A stretch of DNA of 64,000 nt from Proteles cristata cristata (GCA_017311185.1 JAESUZ010002395.1:620001-684000), one strand, 5' to 3'. Positions 1-11,415 are shown, counted from the stretch's first letter. Notes: a model not told the origin generated them from the letters alone. Made by a program: numbers and translations.

Positions 1-409
1 CATTTAACCCATTGCTCTACAGAAGTTCTGTGTGAATTCTACATGAGGAGAAACACTTAAGCAGAATTCCCTCTTTGTGGAAACAGCTGGAAACACAAGA
101 CCTTTGTGCCAGGCAGAGACCAGAGATTGAGAGACCCTACGATACAAGACCTCATTCGAGGCTTCAATACTGTATCCCAGTTGCCTATCAACTTGACCAT
201 GTGGTAAGAGACATGTACAGTACAAAATAAGAATATACTAAACTACCTAACTTCAATTAGAACTTTCTCTTTAAAAAAAAAAACACTGTGAAACAAATGC
301 ACATAAAAACATATTTTAAAAAAATACATTAACTCATATCTGCCCAATTCATATTCTACTGCTGAATAATTTTTGAAATCTGTAACACAAGTATAAAAGA
401 GTTACAGAC
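1..409. other. Unassigned intron sequence
   Basis: AT-rich single-copy-looking sequence with a short A run at 273-283. No repeat family or coding signal recognised. Confidence 0.5.
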
Positions 410-583
410 GGGGGCGCGTTGGTGGCTCAGTTGGTTGAGCGTCCAACTTCAAGCTCAAGTCATGATCTCACAGTTTGTGGGTTCGAGTCCCACATTGGGC
501 TCTGTGCTGACAGCTAGCTCAGGGCCTGGAGCCTGCCTCAGATTCTGTGTCTCCCTCTCTCTGACCCTCCCCTGCTTATGCTG

Positions 584-616
<33 letters not shown>

Positions 617-645
617 AGAAATAAATAAAAAACATTTAAAAAAAA
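410..645 (+). mobile_element. Felid SINE (tRNA-derived CAN/SINEC family)
   Basis: Full-length copy: tRNA-like head with box A-like tggctcagttggttgag and box B-like gggttcgagtccc, CT-rich middle, and A-rich tail. Flanked by the target duplication agagttacaga (398-408 and again at 646-656), which proves insertion. Confidence 0.95.
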
Positions 646-700
646 AGAGTTACAGATGGATGCAGTTAAGAGAAAACTTTTCCTTAAAAACACAAACATT

Positions 701-862
701 GGGGTACTTGGGTGGCTCAGACGGTAGACTCTTGATTTCAGTTCAGGTCATGGTCTCATGGTGCTAAAATTGAGCCCCACAATTGCTTTCTACCCCTCTA
801 TCCCCCCACCCCTGCTGCTCCCCCAGTCATTGTCTCTCTCTCTCTCACACAAATAAAAAATA
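701..862 (+). mobile_element. Diverged SINEC copy
   Basis: Head ggggtacttgggtggctcag, altered box B-like region, CT tract and a (aaataaa) tail. More diverged than its neighbour at 410. Confidence 0.88.
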
Positions 863-1179
863 GATATAAACTAATTAAACAAGAAAAAAGAAAAAGAATT
901 CTGCTTGAACTGGCACCTAATACCTTTAATTAAATTTTTAGAATGTACCAGTTGGCTGATGTTAGTACTGGATATACTGTAAGACTATTATAAATAAAAC
1001 TCATTTTCCAATAAATCTGTAATTACAAAATGGGCTCTAGAAGATGAGTACCATTTTATTTTTAAAAAGCATTGCAAAGTAGACAAAACGCAAGTTTAAA
1101 ATACAAGCTAACATTTTGAGATTTGTGGTTACTTTAAATGTCCAAATATAGACACAGTATCTCTTATTCCTCTCTTACA

Positions 1180-1295
1180 AAATGACTCTAAGACTTATCC
1201 CATAGAGAGGTGGGGTCAATATCCCTCCTCCTTGATCTTGGCAGACTTTTGTGATTGCTTCAACCAATAGTCACATAGAAATTATCCTATTTGAT
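1180..1295 (+). mobile_element. MaLR (MLT1-type) LTR remnant, left part
   Basis: The run gaggtggggtcaatatccc, then cttgatcttggcag and gattgcttcaaccaatag, follows the order typical of MLT1 LTRs of the ERVL-MaLR group. It is non-coding and split by the SINE at 1296. Assignment is by remembered consensus. Confidence 0.55.
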
Positions 1296-1530
1296 GGGGC
1301 GGTGCTCCTGGGTGGCTCGTCAGTTAAGCATATAACTTTGGCTCAGGTCATGATCTCACGGTTCATGGGTTCAAGCCCCGCGTTGGGTTCTGTGCTAACA
1401 GCCCAGAGCTTGAAGCCCGCTTCAGATTCTGTGTCTCCCTCTCTCTCTGACCCTCCTCTGCTCATGCTCTCTCTCTTTCTCAAAAATGAATAAATGTTAA
1501 AAATAATTTTTAAAAAAAGAAAGAAAGAAA
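1296..1530 (+). mobile_element. Felid SINE inside an MLT1-like LTR
   Basis: Head ggggcggtgctcctgggtgg, box B-like gggttcaagcccc, CT-rich body and tail ending in (aaag) repeats. It separates two pieces of an older LTR. Confidence 0.92.
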
Positions 1531-1960
1531 TTATGCTCCAGGACTTCTAGGGCTGGGTCATAAAAACACCATGCACTTCTGCCTTAAGCTGCTAGCTTAT
1601 GGTAAAAGTTAGCTGCCATTGGCATTGAAATTAAAGCCTAAAGAGCAGTGAGGAGTGAGTCAGTGGAACTGTAAAAGACCTGGCAGAAGTTGTGGGGATC
1701 CTGGTTTTATTTTGGAAGGAAGTTTAGAAATACTGTGGTTGGCAGAAAACCTGAAAATCAAGTCCATGACAGAATGTGCCCACTGGGCTTCTTCTCACTG
1801 TGTACAGATGATAACACATGAAAAGAAAAAGAGACGAGCTAAAGAATACATGATTAATTCTGGGGGGGCACTGTCGTGCAGGGCTGAACAACACCGCTCT
1901 GAGGTAACAAGCACCTCCTCCAGGTGATAAAATGATTCTCAGAGAAGTAAACAGCTTCCA
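1531..1960 (+). mobile_element. MaLR (MLT1-type) LTR remnant, right part
   Basis: Resumes after the SINE with gctgggtcataaaaacacca and tgcacttctgcctt, continuing the MLT1-like order. Only the first ~80 bases are clear; the rest is too diverged for me to place, and the right edge is approximate. Confidence 0.4.
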
Positions 1961-2099
1961 GGTAAAGATCAAATCTAGAGCAGGACTGGAAGATTCTATG
2001 TGAAGACTTCAGAAAGACCTAACACAGAGCCTCGTAGAGATGTTCAGATGGATAAAAGGTCTTACAAAGCTATATTGGTTTTTTCACCTGTTAAGCAAT

Positions 2100-2470
2100 G
2101 TCCAATGATTAGCTCACATTTCTGTAGGTCAGAATTTTAGTCAGGCTTGGCCGGTGGCTCCTGTTTCTCACAAGGGTATACAATCAGGCGTCACTCACAC
2201 TGGGATCCTCGCTGGCGGTTCTGGGGAAACATCTGCTTCCAAGCTTACTCAGGCCAATGGAGAATCTAGTTCTTGCACCTAATGATCTGTGTTGCCCATG
2301 TCCTTGCCATCAGCCAGAGAACACTCTCCTCTCCTAGGGGCTGCCTTCATTCTGTCTCATTAATTTCTCCATCTCCAAATTGGCAACACGAGGAGTCCTT
2401 GCTGTGAAGCTTTCTGACTTCATCTTCTGCTACCAGCCAGTGAAAACTTCATGCTCTTCAACAGCACACC
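2100..2470 (-). mobile_element. Old LTR/MER-type repeat remnant, class uncertain
   Basis: Contains the order ctcacatttctgtaggtcag, ttggccggtggctcc, ttctggggaaacatctgctt, ggcaacacgaggagtccttg, gacttcatcttctgctacc. This is characteristic of a common ancient mammalian interspersed repeat whose family name I cannot fix without a library search. Strand is a guess. Confidence 0.4.
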
Positions 2471-2472
2471 TG

Positions 2473-2625
2473 GGGGCGCCTGGGTGGCTCAGTCAGTTGA
2501 GTGTCCGACATTAGCTCAGGTCACAATCTCGCAGTTCCTGAATTCAAGCCCTACATTGAACTCTGTGATGAACCTCTTCTGATCCTCTTTCCCCCCTCTC
2601 TCTGCCAATTCTTCACTCACACATG
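2473..2625 (+). mobile_element. Felid SINE, plus arm of an inverted pair
   Basis: Head gggcgcctgggtggctcagt followed by a damaged body and CT tract. It lacks the normal A-rich tail and runs straight into a minus-oriented SINE. Confidence 0.88.
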
Positions 2626-2801
2626 TGAGCGAGCGAGCGAGAGAGCGAGCACAAGTTGGGGGGGGTTACAGAGAGAGAGGGAGACATAGTGAAGCAGTCT
2701 CTGTGCTGACAGCACAGAGCCTAACACAGGGCTCAAACCCACAAACCAGGAGACCTGAGCCAAAGTCGGACGCTTAACTGAGTGAGCCACCCAGGCGTCC
2801 C
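2626..2801 (-). mobile_element. Felid SINE, minus arm of an inverted pair
   Basis: Reads as the reverse complement of a SINE from a gagcgagcgagc tract to gagccacccaggcgtccc. It has no T-rich tail at its left edge, so the two arms are fused tail to tail. Confidence 0.88.
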
Positions 2802-3361
2802 TAAAAAATATTTTAAAAAATAAATAAAAACAATGAGTCAGATGGTTCATTCTGATAAACTCCCTATCTTAGGTCAATAGACTTGGATCTTTAATTAAAT
2901 TTCTTTAAAAGATAATTGATCTCTTTAAACAAAAGTAATCATACGGTGAAGTTTATAAGAAAAATGCGTGGCAGCAACAGCAAAAGGCTAGGAGAGGAGA
3001 AACGGTAGTGGACTACTGTGAAGTTCTGGTCTTTATTTTATGAAGTGCTTGGAACCTGAGGCAAAAGTTTGTATGTGCTATTCACATTATCTGAATGTGT
3101 ACTTTAATGGTTAATATTCTTCCAGAACATTAGCAGAAAAACTGAGACTCCTAACACTTTAAATTTAAATATTTTATTTATATCAACAATGGAATTTGTT
3201 ATGAGCTTACTTTCCTGGCTTTTGTGAAAACAAACTCACCCATAATATATTTTTTTTAAATCTACTTCTTTGCTTATGTTATTTTCAATTGAGAGAAATG
3301 GTAGGTGAAAAAATTTCTCTCGTCCAAGCGCCAAGCTTAAGTAATTTTAAATTAGCTTCAA

Positions 3362-3569
3362 GGGCGCCTGGGTGGCTCAGTTAGTTAAGCGTCAACTTTG
3401 GCTCAGGTCATGATCTCGCGGTTTGTGAGTCTGAGCCCTTAGTCCAGGTCTGTGCTGACAGCTCAGAGCCTGGAGCTTGCTTCAGATTCTGTGTCTCCCT
3501 CTCTCTCTGCCTCTACCTCACTCACACCGTCTTTCTTTCTCTTAACATTAATAAACACTGAAAAAAATT
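3362..3569 (+). mobile_element. Felid SINE
   Basis: Head gggcgcctgggtggctcag, CT-rich middle, tail attaataaacactgaaaaaa. Short duplication gcttca on both sides. Confidence 0.92.
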
Positions 3570-3640
3570 TGCTTCAGTTTCACTGAAACTTCTTTGACAG
3601 GACACCACTGTGAATGGTATTGATAAAAAAAAAATTCCTG

Positions 3641-3855
3641 GGGGCACCTGGGTGGCTCAGTCGGTTGAGCATCTGACTTCAGCTCAGGTCATGATATTGC
3701 GGATCGTGAGCTGGAGCCCCACGTCAGGCTCTCTGCTGACAGCTCAGAGCCTGGAGCCTGCTTCACATTCTGTGTCTCTCTCTCTGTCCCTCCCCCACTT
3801 ACAATCTGTCTATCAAAATAAACACTAAAAAAATTATAAAAAAAAAAACAAAAAC
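3641..3855 (+). mobile_element. Felid SINE
   Basis: Head ggggcacctgggtggctcag and A-rich tail. Perfect target duplication aaattcctg at 3632-3640 and 3856-3864. Confidence 0.95.
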
Positions 3856-3864
3856 AAATTCCTG

Positions 3865-4003
3865 AGGATTAAGGAGTGCGCTAGTCATGATGAGCACAGG
3901 GTGATGATGTACAAAGTGTGGCATCACTATACTGTACCTCTGAAACTAACACTGTATGTTAACTAATTAGAGTTAAAATGAACATTTAAAAGAAAAAAGA
4001 AAC
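3865..4003 (+). mobile_element. L1 3'-end fragment
   Basis: Ends in the carnivore L1 3' UTR order: gatgagcacagggtgatga, cactatactgtacctctg, aaactaacactgtatgttaa, then an A-rich tail. The SINE at 3641 inserted at its left edge. Confidence 0.8.
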
Positions 4004-4796
4004 AAAAAAATTCTCAAGGTCACTTGCACATTTGGGTAAATCTGTACCAAGTGAATTTCCTGAACCAGGTTTAGAGGATCCAAACAGCATGCTGACTGTG
4101 TAATTATGAATACTATGTGCTGTAAAAACCATTTCAGATGAAATTTCTATAGGGCTTAGTCTAAATATTTAAGAACCAAGTCAGTGGCTATTTTTTTGTA
4201 AAGAAGTATTCATAAAAAAACGACTTGTCGCTGGCTAGAAATTCAAAATTCAAAGACACTTCATTTAACTCCTGAGATCTTCATGACAAATGTGAAACTG
4301 GAATACCAATAATCTCCCTAATTTTTATCTTGTATACATTTTTTCCATATTAATTTATCCTCTTATCAACTTCTAACTTCATAGCTTTTATTTTAAAATT
4401 GAGCAGATGTATTCCTAGCTCTTGCCATTCATCAAACATTCAAAGTTAGTATTCTCTCATGCGTTGTAAGCAAAGGGATTGCTTTTTATATAGTCAAATA
4501 TTATCAGTGTAGATTCTTAGTGGTCTTTTCTAGTTGGTTCAAACAGCTAACATTAATAAGCCTAAATGGTTACTCTAACTCCAGTGATAAAAGTTAAGAT
4601 GTTGCAATCCTAACAGAAAATAACAAACGCCACTCCTACACCTAGTCTACCAACAATGTATTTAACAAGTCAGTGTGTAAAGTACTCTATCGGTGCCCAG
4701 TACCCTCAGTTCAAGGCTACATCCCAACTAGATTATAATTAAATATCCAGTAATTTGTAAAAGATGCCAACTGTATACCCACAAATTCAAAAATTT
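4004..4796. other. Unassigned intron sequence
   Basis: AT-rich, no recognised repeat, no open frame with coding character. Confidence 0.5.
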
Positions 4797-5003
4797 CTTT
4801 TAAATGTTTATTTATTTTTTGAGAGACAGAGGGGCGTGGGGAGGGACAAAGACAGAGGGAGACACAGAATCTGAAGCAGGTTCCAGGCTCCAGGCTCCGA
4901 GCTGTCAGCACAGAGCCCAATGCGGGGCTCAAACTCATGAACCATGAGATGACGACCTGAGCCGAAGCCAGTTGCTTAACTGATGGAGCCACCCAGGTGC
5001 CCC
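4797..5003 (-). mobile_element. Felid SINE
   Basis: From aaatgtttatttattttttg to gccacccaggtgcccc, reverse orientation. Near-duplication ccacaaat(t)caaaa / ccacaaatgcaaaa on the two sides. Confidence 0.93.
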
Positions 5004-5224
5004 AATAGCCACAAATGCAAAAGAGAGTCTACTGGATTAAGATTTCCTACCAATGAGGTACTAACAGAAAACACTGACAAATTTATAGGCTTTTATTCCT
5101 TGTATGAGTGAGCCATTTCCTCCAAAATGTTCTGATATTCCATATTCTTTGATTTTACATTTCTAAGTATATCAAGTTTCCTTTAAATATTCAAGATAAT
5201 GCATATATTCTAGTACCCCTAAAA

Positions 5225-5330
5225 TTGGCATTATCTCTAAAGATGTGCATAGCTGTTAAGTGATGAGCCCAAAGTCATTAAAGAAGCAACAGAACTGGAT
5301 CCAGCTTTCAGCCTGAATGTTTACTTTCTT
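5225..5330 (-). mobile_element. MIR-like remnant
   Basis: Weak MIR-type order in reverse (gttaagtgatgagcccaaag, then cagaactggatccagctttc). Old and diverged. Confidence 0.4.
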
Positions 5331-5684
5331 CACTTCGGATTTAAGTTCCAACGCTGAAGGAAAAGAAAAGAAGGTTACTAGCACTAAAGAAAAATATTCA
5401 GTAGGGTCTTGTGACAGACCTAAACGTCCCTTAAATATTTTCTTCCAACTTCTGTCAAAAACAATTTATCCTAAAGATACTAGAGAGAATATTTAAAGAT
5501 TCGAAGAATTATCTTCTTTATGCCTTCTACTTTCACAGCCAGTTCCACTTTGGGCAAAACTCAGTAACAGCCTTATGAAAGGTGAGGCATTTCAATTTGC
5601 CTGTCCTCACCTTATCTTTAAGGGATAAAGATATCCATGAACTAAACTGTACTGTAATAGACACTTTTACATTCCCTATCGTAT

Positions 5685-5835
5685 TTAATTCTCAGACAAG
5701 CCTTGTTGGGTAGCTATTATTGTTCAAATTTTCAGATTAGAATTTGAGCTTCAAACAGATAAGCAACCTGCTTGAGATTCTTCAGCTGCTTCCTGAGAGG
5801 CTAACAGTGTGATTCTGAAGCTGGTGCTGTTTTCA
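5685..5835 (-). mobile_element. MIR remnant
   Basis: Reverse MIR order: tagctattattgttcaaatt, then a segment matching the conserved core, then ctaacagtgtgattctgaag. Diverged but ordered. Confidence 0.5.
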
Positions 5836-5929
5836 CTGCATACCAAGGCCACCTTGAAAGTCATTCATCTCACTGTCCATTGTCCGTCAAGATCTAGCAT
5901 GGAGTTATTTATGAGCTGGATGGGAGAAA

Positions 5930-6035
5930 GCACTTAACTCAAGCCCTTTATTTTGAACAGGATAGCAACAAGATCAGAGAGGTGAAATGCTTTGTCCGGG
6001 ACACACAGCTATTTAGTAACAAAGTCTAAACCCTC
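5930..6035 (-). mobile_element. MIR remnant
   Basis: agagaggtgaaatgctttgt followed by gacacacagctatttagtaa is the reverse complement of the conserved MIR core. Confidence 0.6.
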
Positions 6036-7200
6036 TCTGCAACAATACTAACATGGGGGTGGGGGGGGGGGGAGAAACCAAAAAAACCCACAAATAGTAA
6101 TCTTCAACCAAACCTTTTAAAATATAATAAATCAAATGTTACAGTTCTCACAATTTCTCAGGTCCTCATTTGTTAGGATAATTGCCTTTCAGAACTCTTA
6201 AACTAGTGACGGTGACGGGTTTTAATGGCTTCGAATGAAGAAAAATAAATAGGTGACCGAAGCCATTGATATAAATAACGGCAAACCCCTATTTGAGGTA
6301 AGTCGCATCTACAAGACTGGAAACCACGGGAGACAGCCATATCTGAATCTAAATCCACGTAAAATTACTTGGCGCGTAGCAACTAGAACCCAGCTCAAAC
6401 TATCTGGAGAAAAACAGAGAATTCTATCAGGATTAGTCATCTTCAAACTGGCACTAATTTGGTCAATATGCTCACACTCCTCCCTGTCAATTTAAAAATT
6501 ATCAACTACCACCTTCACTATTTTATCCCTTCCTTTTGTCACTGGCCACACAGAATGTTTATTTGCAAAGTTTTATAAGAATATATTTAGCTAACAAATA
6601 CAGAATTCCAACGAGCTTATATTTAAAACCTTCTCTCTCTCCTAACAGGCTCTAATCCCATAAATCAGCAGGAGATTGCTAACAGGCAGGAGACTTTCTT
6701 AAAGACCAGAGTCATATTTTTAAATTCTCAGAAATAAGAGCCTGGAGGCATAAATAAGTGAAACAGATGCAGGTCAAAGCACACACAGAACAAGTCATCA
6801 GGTGATACAGTGAAGTGACACGACACTGAATCTGTGAATTCAACCCGGATCCCGTGGTATGGCCTCAACTGTACATTTTGCAAACAGAGACAGAATTAAG
6901 TAATGCAGGCAGTTAGGTCCCCTATTTCCCCAAATGAGAGTGAGTCCTGGAGGGAGATGGAAAATGTCAGTCTTCAGTATCCTCAGTGGGTGCCATGCTG
7001 AGACCCCAGGTGGGTGAACAGTGAGTCCAGTGCTAAAACACACACACGCTCTCTAAATGTTCAGCAAAAGAAACAGCAAACTGTTCAAACTGCTGCAGGA
7101 CAGTAAGATGCATGACATGGACTTATTCAGGAAGGTGATGCTGGGATCCGATGCGGTGCATTCCTAGGGGATTCCCTCTGCCTAAGAACAGTATGATCTC
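6036..7200. other. Unassigned intron sequence with a poly-G tract
   Basis: Holds a G run at about 6056-6072 and a consensus-like splice donor, gag/gtaagt, near 6297. It also has an open stretch of 80 codons (6253-6495, plus strand) with no recognisable domain. No acceptor or family match supports an exon. Confidence 0.45.
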
Positions 7201-7393
7201 GGGGCGCCTGAGGGGCTCAGTCAGTTGAGCATCTGACTTTGTCTCAGGTCATGATCTCAATGTGGGTTGGAGCCTCGCATCGGGCTCTGTGCTGACAGCT
7301 CACAGACTGGAGCCTGTTTCAGATTCTGTGTCTCCCTCTCTCTCTCAAAAATGAATAAACGTAAAAAAAATATTTTTAATTAAAAAAAAAAAG
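7201..7393 (+). mobile_element. Felid SINE, slightly shortened
   Basis: Head ggggcgcctgaggggctcag, box B region partly lost, CT tract and long A tail. Confidence 0.92.
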
Positions 7394-7928
7394 AGCAGTG
7401 CAGTCTCCATGAGATCACCATGAACCTAGACTCTAAAACCTGTTTCCCCATAAGAGGAGGTGCCCCTGTACATAAAGGAAAAACAAGAGACCATAATTCA
7501 TTTAACATTAATGTGCAAAAAGAAAACGAAGAAGTTTTGTGGGAGAGGCTGGCAGAAATGAGGATGTAGCAGTAATAAAGAGGATCTATGAATCTACTTC
7601 AAAGCTGATTTGGGTCAACTTGTCTTATGCTAATCAATGATGTCAATCTTGATTATCTGAAAGAATTTTTGTGTCAGAGCTTCAAAAATTACCTCAGACT
7701 GCTAGTAAACCAAACTTCCCCAAAAGAATAATGGAGGTGAAAAGCGCCCTCAGAGAACAGGTCAATCCAAGCCACCAGCCAGGAGACTCACCACTCAGGA
7801 AATGCTTTTACTTTTATGAAAATCCCTGCTGCTGACTCCTGAGATCACCAACAATAAGCTGCTAACTCCAAGTTTCAGGCTCTGAATTCAATATTCTACC
7901 CCCCATCCCCAGCAATGAAACAGAAAGA
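7394..7928. other. Unassigned intron sequence
   Basis: No repeat or coding signal recognised apart from short A-rich runs. Confidence 0.5.
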
Positions 7929-7947
7929 TGAGTGAGTTCCATTTTAA

Positions 7948-8162
7948 ATACAATTTTTAAATGTTTTATTTATTTCTGAGAGAGAGAAAGAGACAGCATG
8001 AGCAGGGGAGGGTCAGAGAGAGAGGGAGACACAGAATCCGAAGCAGACTCCAGGCTCTGAGCTGTCAGCACAGAGCACGATGTGGGGCTCGAACCCACGA
8101 ACCGGGAGATCATGACCTGAGCCAAAGTAGGATGCTTAGCCAACTGAGCCACCCAGGCGCCC
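7948..8162 (-). mobile_element. Felid SINE with a 19-bp target duplication
   Basis: Reverse copy, from a T-rich end through gctcgaacccacgaaccggg to gagccacccaggcgccc. Exact 19-bp duplication tgagtgagttccattttaa at 7929-7947 and 8163-8181. Confidence 0.96.
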
Positions 8163-8181
8163 TGAGTGAGTTCCATTTTAA

Positions 8182-8693
8182 CAGAAGACCAAATATTTTA
8201 CAATTTCTACTTCTTATCATTTCTGAGGGAAATTCTGTTTCCTGAACCTAACTCCCATCCTGGCACTTACAAGAAATGATAAGGTGTGTACTTGACAGTG
8301 TGGTGAGCCCACAAGTCAGCTGGAGGCTGGGTGATCAGAGAACACCGCTTTGCTGAGACACAGACCGGCTGCCCTAGGGCTCAAGCGCTCAGTTGGGATC
8401 TCAGCTGCCCTGTTCCCTACTTGTGCTACAGGTGTGGAGCTAGTCTTTAGAAAAATGCAGTACAGACTGTTTTCCTACCAGAACTTCTCTGATTCGCTAG
8501 TACTAGAACTACTTCATCACACAGACAGCCTTGCCAAAAAGTACAGGAACAATTCTCAGTCTAATCTCTTGTCAAGGTCATTCTCTGACTCAACATACTT
8601 GGCAGATGGAAATAAATCACCTACCCTCAGGAGATTTTCACGGCTATCAAAACAAAATGTTTAAGAGCAACAATAAAATCATAAAGACTGCTA
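8182..8693. other. Unassigned stretch with an 85-codon-scale open frame
   Basis: No repeat family recognised. On the plus strand the sequence ttccctacttgtgctacag looks like a 3' splice site. After it a frame stays open to the stop at 8662-8664 (residues such as MQYRLFSYQNF and SPTLRRFSRLSKQNV), and AATAAA follows at about 8672. I do not recognise the protein, and chance is a good explanation. See findings. Confidence 0.35.
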
Positions 8694-8920
8694 GGGGCAC
8701 CTGAGCTGCTCAGTCCGGCTCAGCCCGTCAAGCATCTGCCTTTGGCTCAGGTCATGATCTCACAGTTCCTGGGTTCAAGCCCCGCATCAAGTTCTGTGCT
8801 GACAGCTCGGAGCCTGGAGCCTGCTTCGGATTCTGTGTCTCCCTCTCTATCCGCCCCTCCCCAGCTTGTACCCTATTTCTCTCAAAAATAAACAAACATT
8901 AAAAACATACACACACACAC
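8694..8920 (+). mobile_element. Felid SINE with an internal head insertion
   Basis: Head ggggcacctgagctgctcag has an extra repeat-like piece, tccggctcagcccgtcaagc, then a normal body. Tail passes into a short (ac) run. Duplication aaagact on both sides. Confidence 0.92.
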
Positions 8921-9049
8921 AAAGACTCTGAAAATATGCACTAGCCACAAACTGCACCTTATGTTAGAACAGTCACTACTTTATTAAATTGTAAATTATT
9001 TTCAGTCCTCCTGAGCTAACAATAAAAAGTGACTGACTGTTTATTAACT

Positions 9050-9145
9050 TCAAGGGTCCAATGAGACAACGCATCAGAGCACAAAGAATAATACCTGGCA
9101 TGTATTAAGTGGTCAATAAATGTTATTTATTACTGTTATCCTCCT
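9050..9145 (+). mobile_element. L2 3'-end remnant
   Basis: acctggcatgtattaagtgg followed by tcaataaatgttatttatta is the typical L2 3' end. Confidence 0.55.
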
Positions 9146-9873
9146 GATTGAATGTGGTAGAACCTGTACAGCGGTTACTGTCTGCACTGCAGCAGCTGAC
9201 ACAGCTTCGACCAGTTGCCCCCTCTCACCTCCCCCCAGGCTGGCCAGAAGACAGCGGGAGAGAATGGGAGATAAGATATCTCAGACAACTGCAAACTGTA
9301 CATACATGATGAAGAAATTAGATGTCCCTTTGGCATCCAAGCCAGCCCTGACCCATATTAATGGACCCCAAGGCAACTTACAGATTTCCTTCTTAGCATA
9401 AACTAAATTCTCTGGGCAGAAGACATGAATAGACATTTTTCCAAAGAAGACATGAGGTGGTTCACAGTCACATGAAAAAATGCTCAACATCTCTCGTCAT
9501 CAGGGAAATACAGATCAAAACCATGATGAGATACCATCTCACACCTGTCAGAATGACTAACATTAACAACTCAAGGAAGAACAGGTATTGGTGAGGATGC
9601 AGAGAAAGGGAAGCCCTCTTGCACTGCTGGTGGGAATGCAGACTGGTACAGCCACTGTGGAGAACAATATGGAGGTTTGTCAAAAAACTAAAAACAGAAC
9701 TACCCTACATTCTAACAATTACACTACTAAGTATTTACCCAAAGGATACACAAATACAGATTTGAAGGGGTACGTGCACCTCAATGTTTGCAGAAGCATT
9801 ATCAACAATAGCTAAACTATTGAGAGAATCCAAATGTCCACTGACTGATGAATGAATAAAGAAGATGTGGTAA

Positions 9874-10089
9874 GGGGTGCCTTGGTGGCTCAGTTGGTTA
9901 AGCTTCTGACTTCGGCTCAGGTCATGATCTCACGGTTTGTTAGTTTCAGCCCCGCGTAGGTCTCTGTGCTGACAGCTCAGAGCCTGGCGCCTGCTTCAGA
10001 TTCTGTGTCTCCCTCTCACTCTGCCCCTCCCTTGCTCATACTGTCTCTCTCGCTCAAAAATAAATAAACATTAAAAAAATTTTTTTTAA
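9874..10089 (+). mobile_element. Felid SINE inserted in L1
   Basis: Head ggggtgccttggtggctcag, tail aaataaacattaaaaaaa. Exact duplication atgtggtaa at 9865-9873 and 10090-10098. Confidence 0.96.
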
Positions 10090-10276
10090 ATGTGGTAAAA
10101 AAAAATTATATATATAATGGAATATTACTCAGCCATCAAAAAGAACAAAACCTTGCCATTTGTAATGATGTAGATACAGCTAGAATATACTTTGCTATGT
10201 AAAATAAGTCAATCAGAAAAAGACAAATACTATATGATTTCATTCATGTATGAAGTTTAAAAAATAAAACAGATGA

Positions 10277-10518
10277 GGGGTGCCTGGGTCGCTCAGTCTC
10301 TTAAGCATCCAACTTCAGCTCAGGTCATGATCTCACGGTTTGTGGGTTCAAGCCCCATGCCAGGCTCTGTACTGACAGCTAGCTCAGAGCCTGGAGCCTG
10401 CCTCAGATTCTGTACCTCCCTCTCTCTCTGATCTTTCCCTGCTCATACTGTCTGTCTGTCTGTCTCTCTCTCTCTCAGAAATAAAACATTTTTTAAAATT
10501 AAAAAAAAAAAAAGAAAC
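10277..10518 (+). mobile_element. Felid SINE inserted in L1
   Basis: Head gggtgcctgggtcgctcag, body with a gacagctagctcagagcc variant, (tgtc)n in the CT tract. Duplication aaaacagatga at 10266-10276 and 10519-10529. Confidence 0.96.
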
Positions 10519-10795
10519 AAAACAGATGAATATACAAGCCGGGGTGGGGGACGGGTGGGGGGGATGGAGAGAAGAGAGGGGAAACAAGCCACAGAAGACT
10601 CTTAACAATAGAGAACTGAGGGTTGATGGAGGGTGGTTTGGGGGAATGGGCTAGATGGGTGATGGGTACTGAGGACATGTATTGTGATGAGCACTGGGTT
10701 TTGTATGTGAGTGATGAATCACTGAATTCTACTCCTGAAACCAAAATTGCACTGTATGTTAACTAAGCTTTTTTTAAAAGACAAACAAAAAAACA

Positions 10796-11415
10796 AAACC
10801 CGACATAAATTAAATCTCCTTATGAGAAATGTTTTAACTCTTTTTTTTTTAGGAATTATTATTAAGTAGGCCCCATTTTAAACATTTTAAACTGAATTTT
10901 TACGCATGTTCTGTATCTTAACAAGCTATCTCCCCATCTCCAAAGATCACCACTCAAGAAACAAACAGCCAAAAGATACAGGAGTAGGTAGTACTTCATT
11001 CATAAAATGCATACCATTAACAGGACACATAAATACACTTACATGGCAGTGGTATTGTCAGTCATTGCCAAGCCAACCTACAATACCTGAGCAGGTGACA
11101 GTGGTGTAACTTACAAGTGACTACATAGTTAGTACTCACTCTCAAAGCTAAGAAATAAATTATTCTACTGATCTGTCTAGAACAAAAAGGCTGACAATTG
11201 ATATAGTTCAATCACACTACTTTAGGCACCTGCTTGCAACGTTTCTATCTTCTCGTACTTGAGACTCAAAAGAACTCAATACACATTACAATCAGTTGAA
11301 AAGCAGAGAAAACAGCCAAATTGAAATGGGGATGGAAATCATGAGCATCATCTAGATGAGGCAGAAAAGCTTTTATTTTCTTATTTATCTATTTATTTAT
11401 TATTTATGTATTACA
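10796..11415. other. Unassigned intron sequence
   Basis: No repeat recognised; an A/T-rich low-complexity run precedes the SINE at 11416. Confidence 0.45.

Larger units (their letters stand above)
9408..10795 (+). mobile_element. L1 3' part (ORF2 end and 3' UTR), split by two SINEs
   Basis: Starts gggcagaagacatgaataga and runs through the conserved ORF2 end and the 3' UTR. It includes tatggaggtttgtc, gtgcacctcaatgtttgc, aatattactcagccatcaaa and ccaaaattgcactgtatgtt. The frame is broken in several places. SINEs at 9874-10089 and 10277-10518 sit inside it, each with its own target duplication, so the L1 is older than both. Confidence 0.92.

Noticed and set aside
410..500. tRNA-like box A and box B sequences at SINE heads
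   Set aside because: They belong to tRNA-derived SINEs with a CT tract and A-rich tail; no independent tRNA gene with a closed acceptor stem was seen.
6253..6495. 80-codon open frame with a consensus donor near 6297
   Set aside because: No acceptor, no recognised domain, and no sign of a partner exon; length is within chance expectation for 64 kb.
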